The notes: generated by a model not told the origin, from the sequence alone. 5,645 bases of DNA from Novosphingobium sp. UBA6722 (GCA_002454125.1 DKII01000078.1:1-5645), one strand, 5' to 3'. Counted from the stretch's first letter, positions 1 to 5,096 are shown. Numbers and translations: made by a program.

Positions 1-584
1 ACCTTGCCCTCGGACGAGGTGTGGAGGAGGTTGGCGTCGGTCGAGAACGGGCTTTCGCCGCGCTTGTCCTTGGGCACCGGGATCTGGTGGGCTTCGGCCC
101 AGGCGATCAGCGCGGTGCGGCTGGTCAGATCCCATTCGCGCCAGGGAGCGATCACCTTGATATTGGGATCGAGCGCATAGGCCGAGAGTTCAAAGCGAAC
201 CTGATCATTGCCCTTGCCGGTCGCCCCGTGGGCCACGGCATCGGCGCCGGTTTCATGCGCGATCTCGACCAGCCGCTTCGAAATCAGGGGCCGCGCGATC
301 GAGGTGCCGAGCAGATAATCGCCCTCATAGCGGGCATTGGCGCGCATCATCGGGAAGACGAAATCGCGCACGAACTCCTCGCGCAGGTCGTCGATATAGA
401 TGTGCTCGTCCGGCACGCCCATCAGCTTGGCCTTGGCGCGGGCCGGCTCCAGCTCTTCGCCCTGGCCCAGGTCAGCGGTGAAGGTGACGACCTCGCAATT
501 GTAGGTCACCTGCAGCCACTTCAGGATCACCGAGGTATCGAGGCCGCCCGAATAGGCGAGGACCACACGCTTGATGTCCGACAT
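1..584 (-). CDS. argG: Argininosuccinate synthase, N-terminal part (cut by window edge)
   Basis: ArgG joins citrulline and aspartate with ATP to make argininosuccinate, the penultimate step of arginine synthesis, in the cytoplasm. The 194 residues visible begin MSDIKRVVLAYSGGLDTS. The AYSGGLDTS segment (residues 10-18) is the ATP-pyrophosphatase P-loop of this family. HGATGKGNDQVRFE (119-132) is the second signature, which contacts ATP/citrulline. APWREW (146-151) and ESPFSTDANLLHTSSEG (177-193) are also typical. The family is about 400 residues long, so roughly half lies beyond position 1. The ATG at 584-582 is supported by a GGGAG Shine-Dalgarno sequence 7 nt upstream and by the usual family N-terminus. 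No frameshift is seen. The gene is transcribed divergently from the hydrolase-like gene at 687. Identification is firm. Confidence 0.97.
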   Translation of the reverse strand, partial: MSDIKRVVLAYSGGLDTSVILKWLQVTYNCEVVTFTADLGQGEELEPARAKAKLMGVPDEHIYIDDLREEFVRDFVFPMMRANARYEGDYLLGTSIARPLISKRLVEIAHETGADAVAHGATGKGNDQVRFELSAYALDPNIKVIAPWREWDLTSRTALIAWAEAHQIPVPKDKRGESPFSTDANLLHTSSEGK

Positions 585-591
585 TGACCGA

Positions 592-596
592 CTCCC
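592..596 (-). promoter_or_regulatory. Shine-Dalgarno sequence of argG
   Basis: On the minus strand this reads GGGAG, 7 nt before the ATG at 584. It confirms the chosen start of argG. Confidence 0.75.
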
Positions 597-638
597 GCTG
601 GAAACTGCGGGGCGCGGCTAGCAGGCGGGGGGCGGGGG

Positions 639-651
639 CGCAATGATTGCG
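639..651. repeat. Perfect 13-bp palindrome, possible operator
   Basis: The arms CGCAAT (639-644) and ATTGCG (646-651) flank a single central G. It lies in the divergent spacer, about 55 bp upstream of the argG start and 36 bp upstream of the hydrolase-like start, where a dimeric regulator could affect both. It overlaps no coding sequence. The regulator is unknown, and I cannot match it to an ArgR-type box. Confidence 0.4.
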
Positions 652-652
652 T

Positions 653-680
653 TTGCCATTTGTCCAAGCCGCGATAGCCT
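653..680 (+). promoter_or_regulatory. Possible promoter of the hydrolase-like gene
   Basis: TTGCCA (653-658) matches the -35 consensus TTGACA in 5 of 6 positions. After a 16-bp spacer, TAGCCT (675-680) is a weak -10 element with 3 of 6 matches. Initiation 6-7 nt after the -10 would fall on or next to the ATG at 687, giving a leaderless message. This fits the lack of any Shine-Dalgarno sequence before 687. The -10 match is poor, so this is tentative. Confidence 0.3.
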
Positions 681-686
681 TGCGCC

Positions 687-1478
687 ATGGCCGGCTGGAT
701 CGAGATCGCTGAACCTCATGACCTCTCGCCGTGGCAGCGCCCGCTGCGCGATCCGCCCGCTGCGCTCGCTGGCGCCGAAGCGAAGGGCGTGCAGCAGGCC
801 AGCGGCCCGTTTGTTTCCTATGCGCGGATGGCCGATCCTGGCGGAGACGGGGTGGCCGATGGCGTCTGGCGCCACCCCGATGCCACGCTGACCGTGGCCT
901 GCACCATTCCGATGCCGGGCGTGAAGGCCGCCATGTGGGACTGGTGGTTCGGCTGGCACAGCCTTTCCAGCGCCCGTTACCGGCTATGGCATCCCGCGGC
1001 CCACCTGCGCTCGCAACTGGCCCGGGACATGCGGCACTTGCCGGTGGGGCGTGCGCGCTATGTCGGCAATGTCAGCGCCGTGGACGAGTATATCGGCAGC
1101 GAGCTGACCCGGCTGGCGATTGCCTTTGTGGCACCAGAGGCGTTTGGCATCGATCCCGTCCGCGTCGATGCGCTGGGTACGGCCATCTGCGCCAACGTTT
1201 CGCTGCGGCAGGAGCGGATCGACAACGGCCAGCTGGTTCACCTGATCGAGGACACGGCGGATGGCTGCGTGATGCACAGCCGGTTCCACCTGGGCAGTCT
1301 GCGCAGCCGGGTCCCGCTGGTTGGGTCATTGCTGACGCTGGCGGTCAATCGGCCGGCGGCCCGGCGCTGGTTGCTGGGTGACAGCCTTGGATTGGCCCTG
1401 CTGCGGCACTGCTTTGAGGAAATGCATCACCTGGCTGCGATCCTGCCGGAACTGCATGCCCGCTTTGGAGAGGAATGA
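687..1478 (+). CDS. DAPG/phloretin hydrolase (PhlG)-like putative zinc hydrolase
   Basis: This is a 263-residue protein. The layout resembles the DAPG hydrolase family, which cleaves a C-C bond in acylated phloroglucinols (PhlG of Pseudomonas, phloretin hydrolase of Eubacterium) using a zinc held by His, Glu and a C-terminal His-x3-Glu pair. Seen here are the aromatic block MWDWWFGWH (83-91), then RYRLWHPAAH (97-106; H102 or H106 a likely ligand), VDEYIG (132-137; E134), and HCFEEM (241-246), where H241 and E245 give the His-x3-Glu spacing. There is no signal peptide. The MSRFHLG-like strand (196-203) and the following hydrophobic stretch (209-220) also suit the fold. It starts at ATG 687; no Shine-Dalgarno sequence precedes it. 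It is followed after 3 nt by the DUF1801 gene, so the two are probably co-translated. The true substrate cannot be inferred. Family assignment is from memory of motifs, not an alignment. Confidence 0.68.
   Translation: MAGWIEIAEPHDLSPWQRPLRDPPAALAGAEAKGVQQASGPFVSYARMADPGGDGVADGVWRHPDATLTVACTIPMPGVKAAMWDWWFGWHSLSSARYRLWHPAAHLRSQLARDMRHLPVGRARYVGNVSAVDEYIGSELTRLAIAFVAPEAFGIDPVRVDALGTAICANVSLRQERIDNGQLVHLIEDTADGCVMHSRFHLGSLRSRVPLVGSLLTLAVNRPAARRWLLGDSLGLALLRHCFEEMHHLAAILPELHARFGEE
1467..1473 (+). promoter_or_regulatory. Shine-Dalgarno sequence of the DUF1801 gene inside the upstream gene
   Basis: GGAGAGG lies in the last codons of the hydrolase-like gene, 8 nt before the ATG at 1482. It fixes that start and suggests that the two genes are translated from one message. 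Confidence 0.75.
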
Positions 1479-1481
1479 GAC

Positions 1482-1919
1482 ATGGCCAAGGCAGAACTCA
1501 AGACCAAGGCGACGGAAGTGAGCGTGGCGGATTACATCGCCGCCGTGCCGGATCAGCGGCGGCGCGAGGAAGCGGCGGCAATCGACGCGCTGCATCGCCG
1601 CGTGACGGGGCTCGAACCGGCGATGTGGGGCCCCTCGATCATCGGTTACGGCAGCTACAGCTACAAGTACGACAGTGGCCGCGAAGGGACGATGTGCCGC
1701 GGCGGGTTCAGCCCGCGCAAGGCGGCGCTGACGGTCTACCTGATGGGCAACTATTGCAGCCATCAAGCCAAGGCCGACGAACTCTTCGCGCGGCTGGGCA
1801 AGCACAAGACCGGCAAGTCCTGCCTCTACATCAACAAGCTGGCCGATGTGGACCTGCCTGTGCTGGAAGAGCTGGTGGCGCTGAGCTGGCAGGCTATGAA
1901 CGAGGCCTATCCGGATTAG
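1482..1919 (+). CDS. DUF1801 domain protein
   Basis: This 145-residue cytoplasmic protein belongs to the DUF1801 family (YdhG-like fold, function unknown; some relatives are called iron-chaperone-like). The N-terminus SVADYIAAVPDQRRREE (14-30) is the usual opening helix region, in which such proteins read xVxxYIxxxP. The core MWGPSIIGYGSYSYKY (48-63), then GGFSPRKAALTVYLM (74-88) and GKSCLYINKLADVDLPVLEEL (111-131), are characteristic; GFSPRK is the best-known stretch. Length fits the family (about 115-150). A strong ribosome binding site sits in the end of the upstream gene and the spacing is 3 nt, so it forms a two-gene unit with the hydrolase-like gene. Whether they share a function is unknown. 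The gene ends 3 bp from the stop of the convergent cfa gene. Confidence 0.85.
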   Translation: MAKAELKTKATEVSVADYIAAVPDQRRREEAAAIDALHRRVTGLEPAMWGPSIIGYGSYSYKYDSGREGTMCRGGFSPRKAALTVYLMGNYCSHQAKADELFARLGKHKTGKSCLYINKLADVDLPVLEELVALSWQAMNEAYPD

Positions 1920-1922
1920 CTA

Positions 1923-3197
1923 CTACTCCGCCGCCGCCCGCTCCAGATGCCAGGTCGGCACGCCCTCCGCTGCGGACAACCGCGCCATCTCGGCCGTGAT
2001 GTAATCCCGCGTCACCGGCAGGACGCCTTCGCGCTTGGTTGCCTGGACGTGGAAGTTGACCATGGTGCCGTTGCGGAAGCCCTGTTCGGCGCCGACCAGG
2101 TAGAATTGCCACATCCGGAAGAAGCGCTCGTCGAACATCGCGACGATCTGCTCGCGGTGGAGGACCGCGCGGCGGTACCATTCGGCCAGAGTCCAGGCGT
2201 AGTGGACGCGCAGTTCCTCGATGTCGGCGATCTTCCAGCCGGTCTGCTCGTGCGCAATCGCCAGGTCGCTGACGCAGGGCAGGTAGTGGCCGGGGAAGAT
2301 GTACTTGCGCACCCAGGCATCGGTTGAGCCGGACATGCCGGGTTTGCCGATCGTGTGAGTCAGCATCACGCCATCGTCGGCCAGCAGGCTAAAGGTCTTG
2401 CCGTAGTATTCCTCGTAATGCGGCTTGCCGAGGTGTTCGATCATGCCGATCGAGCTGATCCGGTCGAACGTGCCGGTGACATCGCGATAGTCGATCAGCT
2501 CAAACTTCACCTTGTCGGCCACGCCCGCCGCCTCGGCCCGTTCATTGGCGAACTTGACCTGGTCCGGCGCCAGGCTGACGCCCAGCACTTCGCAGCCGTA
2601 GTGGCGGTTGAGGAACAGCCCGAACCCGCCCCAGCCGCAGCCGATGTCCAGCACCCGCATATGGCGGGCATCGCGCGGCAAGTTGAGCTTGGCGGCAATC
2701 AGCGCCTTCTTGTCGACCTGGGCCTGCTCGAGCGTGTTGGCCGGATCGGTGAAGTAGGCCATCGAGTACATCCGGTCCTCATCGAGGAACAGCTCATAGA
2801 ACTCGCGGGTCAGGCCATAGTGGTGGACCACGTTCTTGCTGGCGCGGCTGCGGTAATTGATCTGGTCGAGCCGCGAGCCCAGCCGGTCGAGCAGCTTCTT
2901 GGCGGGGCTGGGGGGCTTGAGGCCGGTGCCCGAGCCGGCGGCATTGGCCATGACCAGCAGCACCATGTCGCGGATGTCGTGCGGTGGCTCCACCACCAGC
3001 CGCCCATCGGTATAGGCCTCACCCGCGCCGAGCCGCGGATCGCGAGCGATGTGCAGCGCTGCGCCCTTATCGGTCAGGCGGATGGTGACCGGATCGGCGG
3101 AAAGATCGCCATAGCGGTGTTCGCTGCCGTCATGATCGACGACACGAAGCTGACCCTGCTTGATCAGCGCGCGGAGCATCTTGTCGAGCAGCCACAT
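1923..3197 (-). CDS. cfa: Cyclopropane-fatty-acyl-phospholipid synthase
   Basis: Cfa transfers a methylene from S-adenosylmethionine to the double bond of unsaturated acyl chains in membrane phospholipids, usually on entry to stationary phase or under acid stress. The protein has 424 residues. The N-terminal ~120 residues match the lipid-binding domain, with GEAYTDGRL (59-67). The catalytic domain shows HHYGLTREFYELFLD (125-139), YSMAYF (144-149), the SAM loop VLDIGCGWGG (182-191), SIGMIEHLG (249-257), HTIG (281-284), KYIFPGHYLP (298-307) and HYAWTLAEWY (332-341). By comparison with E. coli Cfa, E254, H281, I283 and Y333 would bind the catalytic bicarbonate. The fifth position, Cys139 in E. 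coli, is Met146 here. It starts at ATG 3197; no clear Shine-Dalgarno sequence is visible. It lies 43 nt downstream of the transporter gene and is probably the last gene of that operon. Confidence 0.95.
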   Translation of the reverse strand: MWLLDKMLRALIKQGQLRVVDHDGSEHRYGDLSADPVTIRLTDKGAALHIARDPRLGAGEAYTDGRLVVEPPHDIRDMVLLVMANAAGSGTGLKPPSPAKKLLDRLGSRLDQINYRSRASKNVVHHYGLTREFYELFLDEDRMYSMAYFTDPANTLEQAQVDKKALIAAKLNLPRDARHMRVLDIGCGWGGFGLFLNRHYGCEVLGVSLAPDQVKFANERAEAAGVADKVKFELIDYRDVTGTFDRISSIGMIEHLGKPHYEEYYGKTFSLLADDGVMLTHTIGKPGMSGSTDAWVRKYIFPGHYLPCVSDLAIAHEQTGWKIADIEELRVHYAWTLAEWYRRAVLHREQIVAMFDERFFRMWQFYLVGAEQGFRNGTMVNFHVQATKREGVLPVTRDYITAEMARLSAAEGVPTWHLERAAAE

Positions 3198-3217
3198 AAG
3201 GCAAGAGACTATGCCTT
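3198..3217 (-). repeat. Inverted repeat touching the cfa start codon
   Basis: The arms AAGGCA (3198-3203) and TGCCTT (3212-3217) are perfect complements with an 8-nt loop. They end exactly at the base before the cfa ATG. In the mRNA this would form a 6-bp hairpin in place of a normal ribosome binding site; the only AGG lies within the upstream arm. There is no U-tract, so it is not a standard terminator for the transporter gene. Its role is unknown. Confidence 0.4.
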
Positions 3218-3240
3218 TTGCCGGTCAGTGCAAGCCCCAA

Positions 3241-3819
3241 TCAGCCCAGCCAGCCGAGGACCTCGGCGAGCTGCCACAGGCCGAGCAGCAGGAACAGCAG
3301 CGCGGCTATGGTGCGGGTGAGTTTGAGCGAGACCTTCTCGACCAGTTTTTCGCCCAGGAACACGGCCGGCCCATTGGCCAGCATCATGCCCAGCGTGGTC
3401 CCGGCGGCGACCACCAGCACCGAATGGTACTGTGCGCCCAGGGCAATGGTCGCGACCTGGGTCTTGTCGCCCATTTCGACCAGGAAGAAGGCGACCAGCG
3501 TGGTCAGGAAGGCGCTGCCGCGATGGGTGACGCTGTCCTCGTCGTCATCGAGCTTGTCGGGCACCAGGGTCCAGGCGGCCATGGCGATGAAGCCCAGCGC
3601 CACCGCTGTACGGAACCACGGGGCGTCGAGCAGGCCGGCGACCTGGCTGCCGACCAATGCCGCCAGGGCGTGGTTGGCCATGGTGGCAACGAAGATCCCC
3701 AGCAGGATCGCAACCGGTGCGCGCAGGCGCGCGGCCAGCACGATCGCCAACAGCATGGTCTTGTCGCCGATCTCGGCAAGCGCGACGACGGCGGTCGACG
3801 CGAAGAAGGCTTCAAGCAT
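3241..3819 (-). CDS. TMEM165/GDT1 (UPF0016) family cation transporter, probable Mn2+ exporter
   Basis: This is a 192-residue inner-membrane protein with two homologous halves, each carrying the family signature E-x-G-D-K-[TS]: EIGDKT (16-21) and EMGDKT (115-120). The acidic residues of the two motifs are thought to form the cation site. About six hydrophobic segments can be drawn (near 7-29, 35-57, 70-86, 103-125, 133-155 and 168-187), with an acidic loop DKLDDDED (88-95) between the halves. Bacterial members such as MneA of Vibrio and Mnx of cyanobacteria export Mn2+, while eukaryotic ones move Ca2+/Mn2+/H+. Which ion is moved here is inference. The length is typical for bacterial members. 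ATG 3819 overlaps the SDR stop (TAATG), with AGAGGA as ribosome binding site in the SDR end. I see no yybP-ykoY type Mn riboswitch upstream. Confidence 0.92.
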   Translation of the reverse strand: MLEAFFASTAVVALAEIGDKTMLLAIVLAARLRAPVAILLGIFVATMANHALAALVGSQVAGLLDAPWFRTAVALGFIAMAAWTLVPDKLDDDEDSVTHRGSAFLTTLVAFFLVEMGDKTQVATIALGAQYHSVLVVAAGTTLGMMLANGPAVFLGEKLVEKVSLKLTRTIAALLFLLLGLWQLAEVLGWLG

Positions 3820-4571
3820 TATAGTCCTCTGGCCATGAACAACACGTCGCGCGGCTGGGCCAGCAGGTGCTGTCCGGAATCGATGTAGAGCGTCTCGCCG
3901 CTGGCGGCCCAGCCTTCGGCCAGGAACAGCGCGGCATCGGCCAGTTCCTGCGGGTCGGTCAGGCGCTGCAGCAGGTTCATCCGCCCGCTGGCCTCATGTT
4001 CTTCTTCGCGCTGGTCGAAGCTGGGCATCATCGCGCCGGGGGCGAGGCCATAGACGCGGGTTTCCGGGTCCGCCTGCGCCATGGCCAGCATGGTCACGGC
4101 GGCGGCGAAGGCCTGCTTGGCCATGGTGTAGCTGAAGAAGTCTGGGTTGGGGTTGAGCAGCTTCTGGTCGAGGAACTGGATCACCCGCTTGCCCCCTTTC
4201 GCCCGGGCCTGGGCCAGGAAGGCCTGGCTCATGCGGGTGGGGGTTTCGGCGTTCACCGTGATCGCCTCGGCAAAGACCGCCGGGTCAATGGCCGCGCCAT
4301 CGTCATAGCGGAACACGGCGGCGCAGTTGACCAGCACGCGCCAATCATCGAGCCGGGCGGCGACATCGGCCACCATCGCCAGCGCCGCAGCGCCATCGAG
4401 GAGATCGCATTGCACGACTTCGGCGGATGGCAGCGTGGCGGCGAGGGCATGGGCCGCATCGGGCGAATGGTGCGCGTGGATCACCACATGCCAACCCTGC
4501 GCGGCAAAGCTGCGCGCCAGCACGGCACCGATGCGCTTGCCAGCGCCAGTAATGAGAACGGCCGGGGGCAT
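3819..4571 (-). CDS. Pteridine-reductase-like short-chain dehydrogenase (PTR1/FolM type)
   Basis: This is an NADPH-type short-chain dehydrogenase/reductase. Residues are numbered from a GTG 18 nt upstream at 4589; subtract 6 for the chosen ATG. TGAGKRIG (14-21) is the nucleotide loop with the Arg found in pteridine reductases (TGxxxRhG). HAHHS (38-42) sits where PTR1 has its NADP-phosphate-binding HxHRS. NCAA (88-91) replaces NNAG. The catalytic set is D141, Y154 and K158: an Asp stands where classical SDRs have Ser, with the 13- and 4-residue spacing of PTR1 D181/Y194/K198. Pterin or dihydrofolate reduction is therefore plausible, but other carbonyl substrates are possible. I prefer ATG 4571 (250 residues, MPPAVLITGAG) because AGGG lies 8 nt upstream, whereas GTG 4589 has none. 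It is coupled to the transporter gene by a 1-nt overlap. Confidence 0.88.
   Translation of the reverse strand: MPPAVLITGAGKRIGAVLARSFAAQGWHVVIHAHHSPDAAHALAATLPSAEVVQCDLLDGAAALAMVADVAARLDDWRVLVNCAAVFRYDDGAAIDPAVFAEAITVNAETPTRMSQAFLAQARAKGGKRVIQFLDQKLLNPNPDFFSYTMAKQAFAAAVTMLAMAQADPETRVYGLAPGAMMPSFDQREEEHEASGRMNLLQRLTDPQELADAALFLAEGWAASGETLYIDSGQHLLAQPRDVLFMARGL
3825..3830 (-). promoter_or_regulatory. Shine-Dalgarno sequence of the transporter gene within the SDR 3' end
   Basis: Minus-strand AGAGGA lies 5 nt before ATG 3819 and inside the final codons of the SDR. With the 1-nt stop/start overlap (TAATG, 3821-3817), it indicates translational coupling of the two genes. Confidence 0.8.
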
Positions 4572-4587
4572 AGGGATTGCCCTATGC
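4568..4587 (-). repeat. Perfect 8-bp hairpin covering the SDR ribosome binding site and start codon
   Basis: The arms GCATAGGG (4568-4575) and CCCTATGC (4580-4587) flank a 4-nt loop. On the minus strand the 5' arm holds the AGGG ribosome binding site and the 3' arm holds the ATG (4571-4569), so folding would hide both. It may be an RNA switch or, as DNA, a 20-bp operator. If translation instead began at GTG 4589, the hairpin would lie in the first codons. Confidence 0.55.
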
Positions 4588-4610
4588 ACACCCGGCCGCG
4601 CTCGGCAAAG

Positions 4611-4627
4611 GGTTAGTTCAGGTTAGT
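4611..4627. repeat. Two 7-bp direct repeats one helical turn apart
   Basis: GGTTAGT occurs at 4611-4617 and again at 4621-4627, a 10-bp period. It lies in the 63-bp gap between the glycine-zipper gene and the SDR, where an SDR operon promoter might sit. Repeats at one helical turn can be a response-regulator site, but this may be chance. No clear -35/-10 pair is seen next to it. Confidence 0.35.
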
Positions 4628-4634
4628 GGCCCGC

Positions 4635-4988
4635 TTACCGACAGCGCGTCGGGCCCTTGGCCAATTCGTTACCGATCAGAGCGCCGGCAGCCGCGCCCAG
4701 GATCGTTCCGGTGGCGCGCTCACCACGGGTGTCGATCGCGCGGCCCAGCAGCGCGCCGACGGCGGCGCCGACCAGCAGGCCGACGGTGCCATCGCCGCGG
4801 CGGCAGTAATAGCGGCCGTCGCTGCCTTCCCAGTAACGGATGCCGTTATCGGTCCGGCGATAGGCGATGTCGCCGTTCTTGGCGCGATAGCCATGGGCCG
4901 GGGCCCAGCGCGGCGGATCGGCGAAAGCCTGGGCCGAGGGAATGGCGACGGTCGCCAGCGTGGCGGCGATCAGGGTCTTGCGGAACAT
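4635..4988 (-). CDS. Secreted glycine-zipper 2TM protein (17-kDa surface antigen-like)
   Basis: This is a 117-residue exported protein of unknown function. It begins with a Sec signal peptide: MFRKTL, a hydrophobic stretch 6-18, then PSAQAFADPP (17-26), with probable cleavage after AQA (21) or AFA (23). A short basic/aromatic region RWAPAHGYRAKNGDIAYRR (27-45) leads to YYCRRGDG (60-67). Two glycine-zipper segments follow at 67-86 (GTVGLLVGAAVGALLGRAID) and 94-109 (GTILGAAAGALIGNEL), as in Rickettsia 17-kDa antigen/SlyB relatives. There is no lipobox Cys at the cleavage site, so it is probably not a lipoprotein. Cys62 and Cys116 could form a disulfide. The start at ATG 4988 is chosen because AGGAG lies 7 nt upstream and the signal peptide then begins correctly; the open frame continues 16 codons upstream to 5036. 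An envelope role is inferred. Confidence 0.85.
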   Translation of the reverse strand: MFRKTLIAATLATVAIPSAQAFADPPRWAPAHGYRAKNGDIAYRRTDNGIRYWEGSDGRYYCRRGDGTVGLLVGAAVGALLGRAIDTRGERATGTILGAAAGALIGNELAKGPTRCR

Positions 4989-4992
4989 TGAC

Positions 4993-5022
4993 GTTCTCCT
5001 GTTATCGAAACTGTTGGAGAAC
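4993..5022 (-). repeat. Inverted repeat pairing with the glycine-zipper ribosome binding site
   Basis: On the minus strand GTTCTCC (5022-5016) is a perfect complement of GGAGAAC (4999-4993), which includes the Shine-Dalgarno core AGGAG (5000-4996). The loop is 16 nt and has a possible inner 3-bp stem (GTT/AAC). Folding would mask the ribosome binding site. It could equally be a DNA operator. Confidence 0.45.
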
Positions 5023-5042
5023 TCTCTACCCTGCAATCTGAA

Positions 5043-5069
5043 CGGTGGATTTCACCGGTTGGTAAACCG
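5043..5069. repeat. Two overlapping short hairpins downstream of rlmN
   Basis: CGGTG-GATTT-CACCG (5043-5057) and CGGTT-GGTA-AACCG (5056-5069) share two bases and so compete slightly. They lie between the rlmN stop and the glycine-zipper start. There is no T-tract after them in the minus direction, so an intrinsic terminator is not supported. They could slow transcription, act as an RNA end, or be chance. Confidence 0.3.
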
Positions 5070-5096
5070 TGGCGTTTGCGCGCTGAGCCGAGCAAA

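Larger units (their letters stand above)
585..686. other. Divergent intergenic region between argG and the hydrolase-like gene
   Basis: This 102-bp stretch must carry the start signals for both divergent genes. In order it holds the argG ribosome binding site (592-596), a G-rich tract on the plus strand (about 621-640, runs of six and five G), a 13-bp perfect palindrome (639-651) and a possible plus-strand promoter (653-680). I do not see a convincing -35/-10 pair for argG. No small ORF is supported. Confidence 0.7.

Noticed and set aside
21..587. Long plus-strand open frame opposite argG
   Set aside because: It is the antisense shadow of a clear ArgG reading frame; high-GC codon bias keeps the opposite frame open. 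The translation has no recognisable domain.
607..640. G-quadruplex in the argG spacer
   Set aside because: The plus strand has G runs at about 608-612 and 624-638, but only three separate runs of three or more G unless the six-G run is split, and loops are uneven. Not strong enough to list.
1475..1999. 174-codon plus-strand frame overlapping the DUF1801 gene
   Set aside because: It is in the +1 frame of a gene with a recognised domain and strong ribosome binding site, and its translation is low-complexity Arg/Gly/Ala-rich.
3198..3240. Separate cfa promoter (TTGCAC with TAGTCT on the minus strand)
   Set aside because: Both elements match consensus in only about 3 of 6 positions; short spacing to the upstream gene favours co-transcription.
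2355..3320. 321-codon plus-strand frame opposite cfa
   Set aside because: It is antisense to a well-conserved Cfa and its residues (rich in His, Gln, Ala, Val) are typical of shadow translation in GC-rich genomes.
3160..4616. Plus-strand frames opposite the transporter and SDR genes (3160-3888, 3867-4616)
   Set aside because: Both lie antisense to genes with clear catalytic or transport motifs and show no motif of their own.
4989..5036. N-terminal extension of the glycine-zipper protein from an ATG at 5036
   Set aside because: The extension would bury the signal peptide behind a charged segment, while ATG 4988 has an ideal AGGAG 7 nt upstream.
5043..5069. Rho-independent terminator for rlmN
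   Set aside because: The stems are only 5 bp and no T-tract follows in the minus direction.
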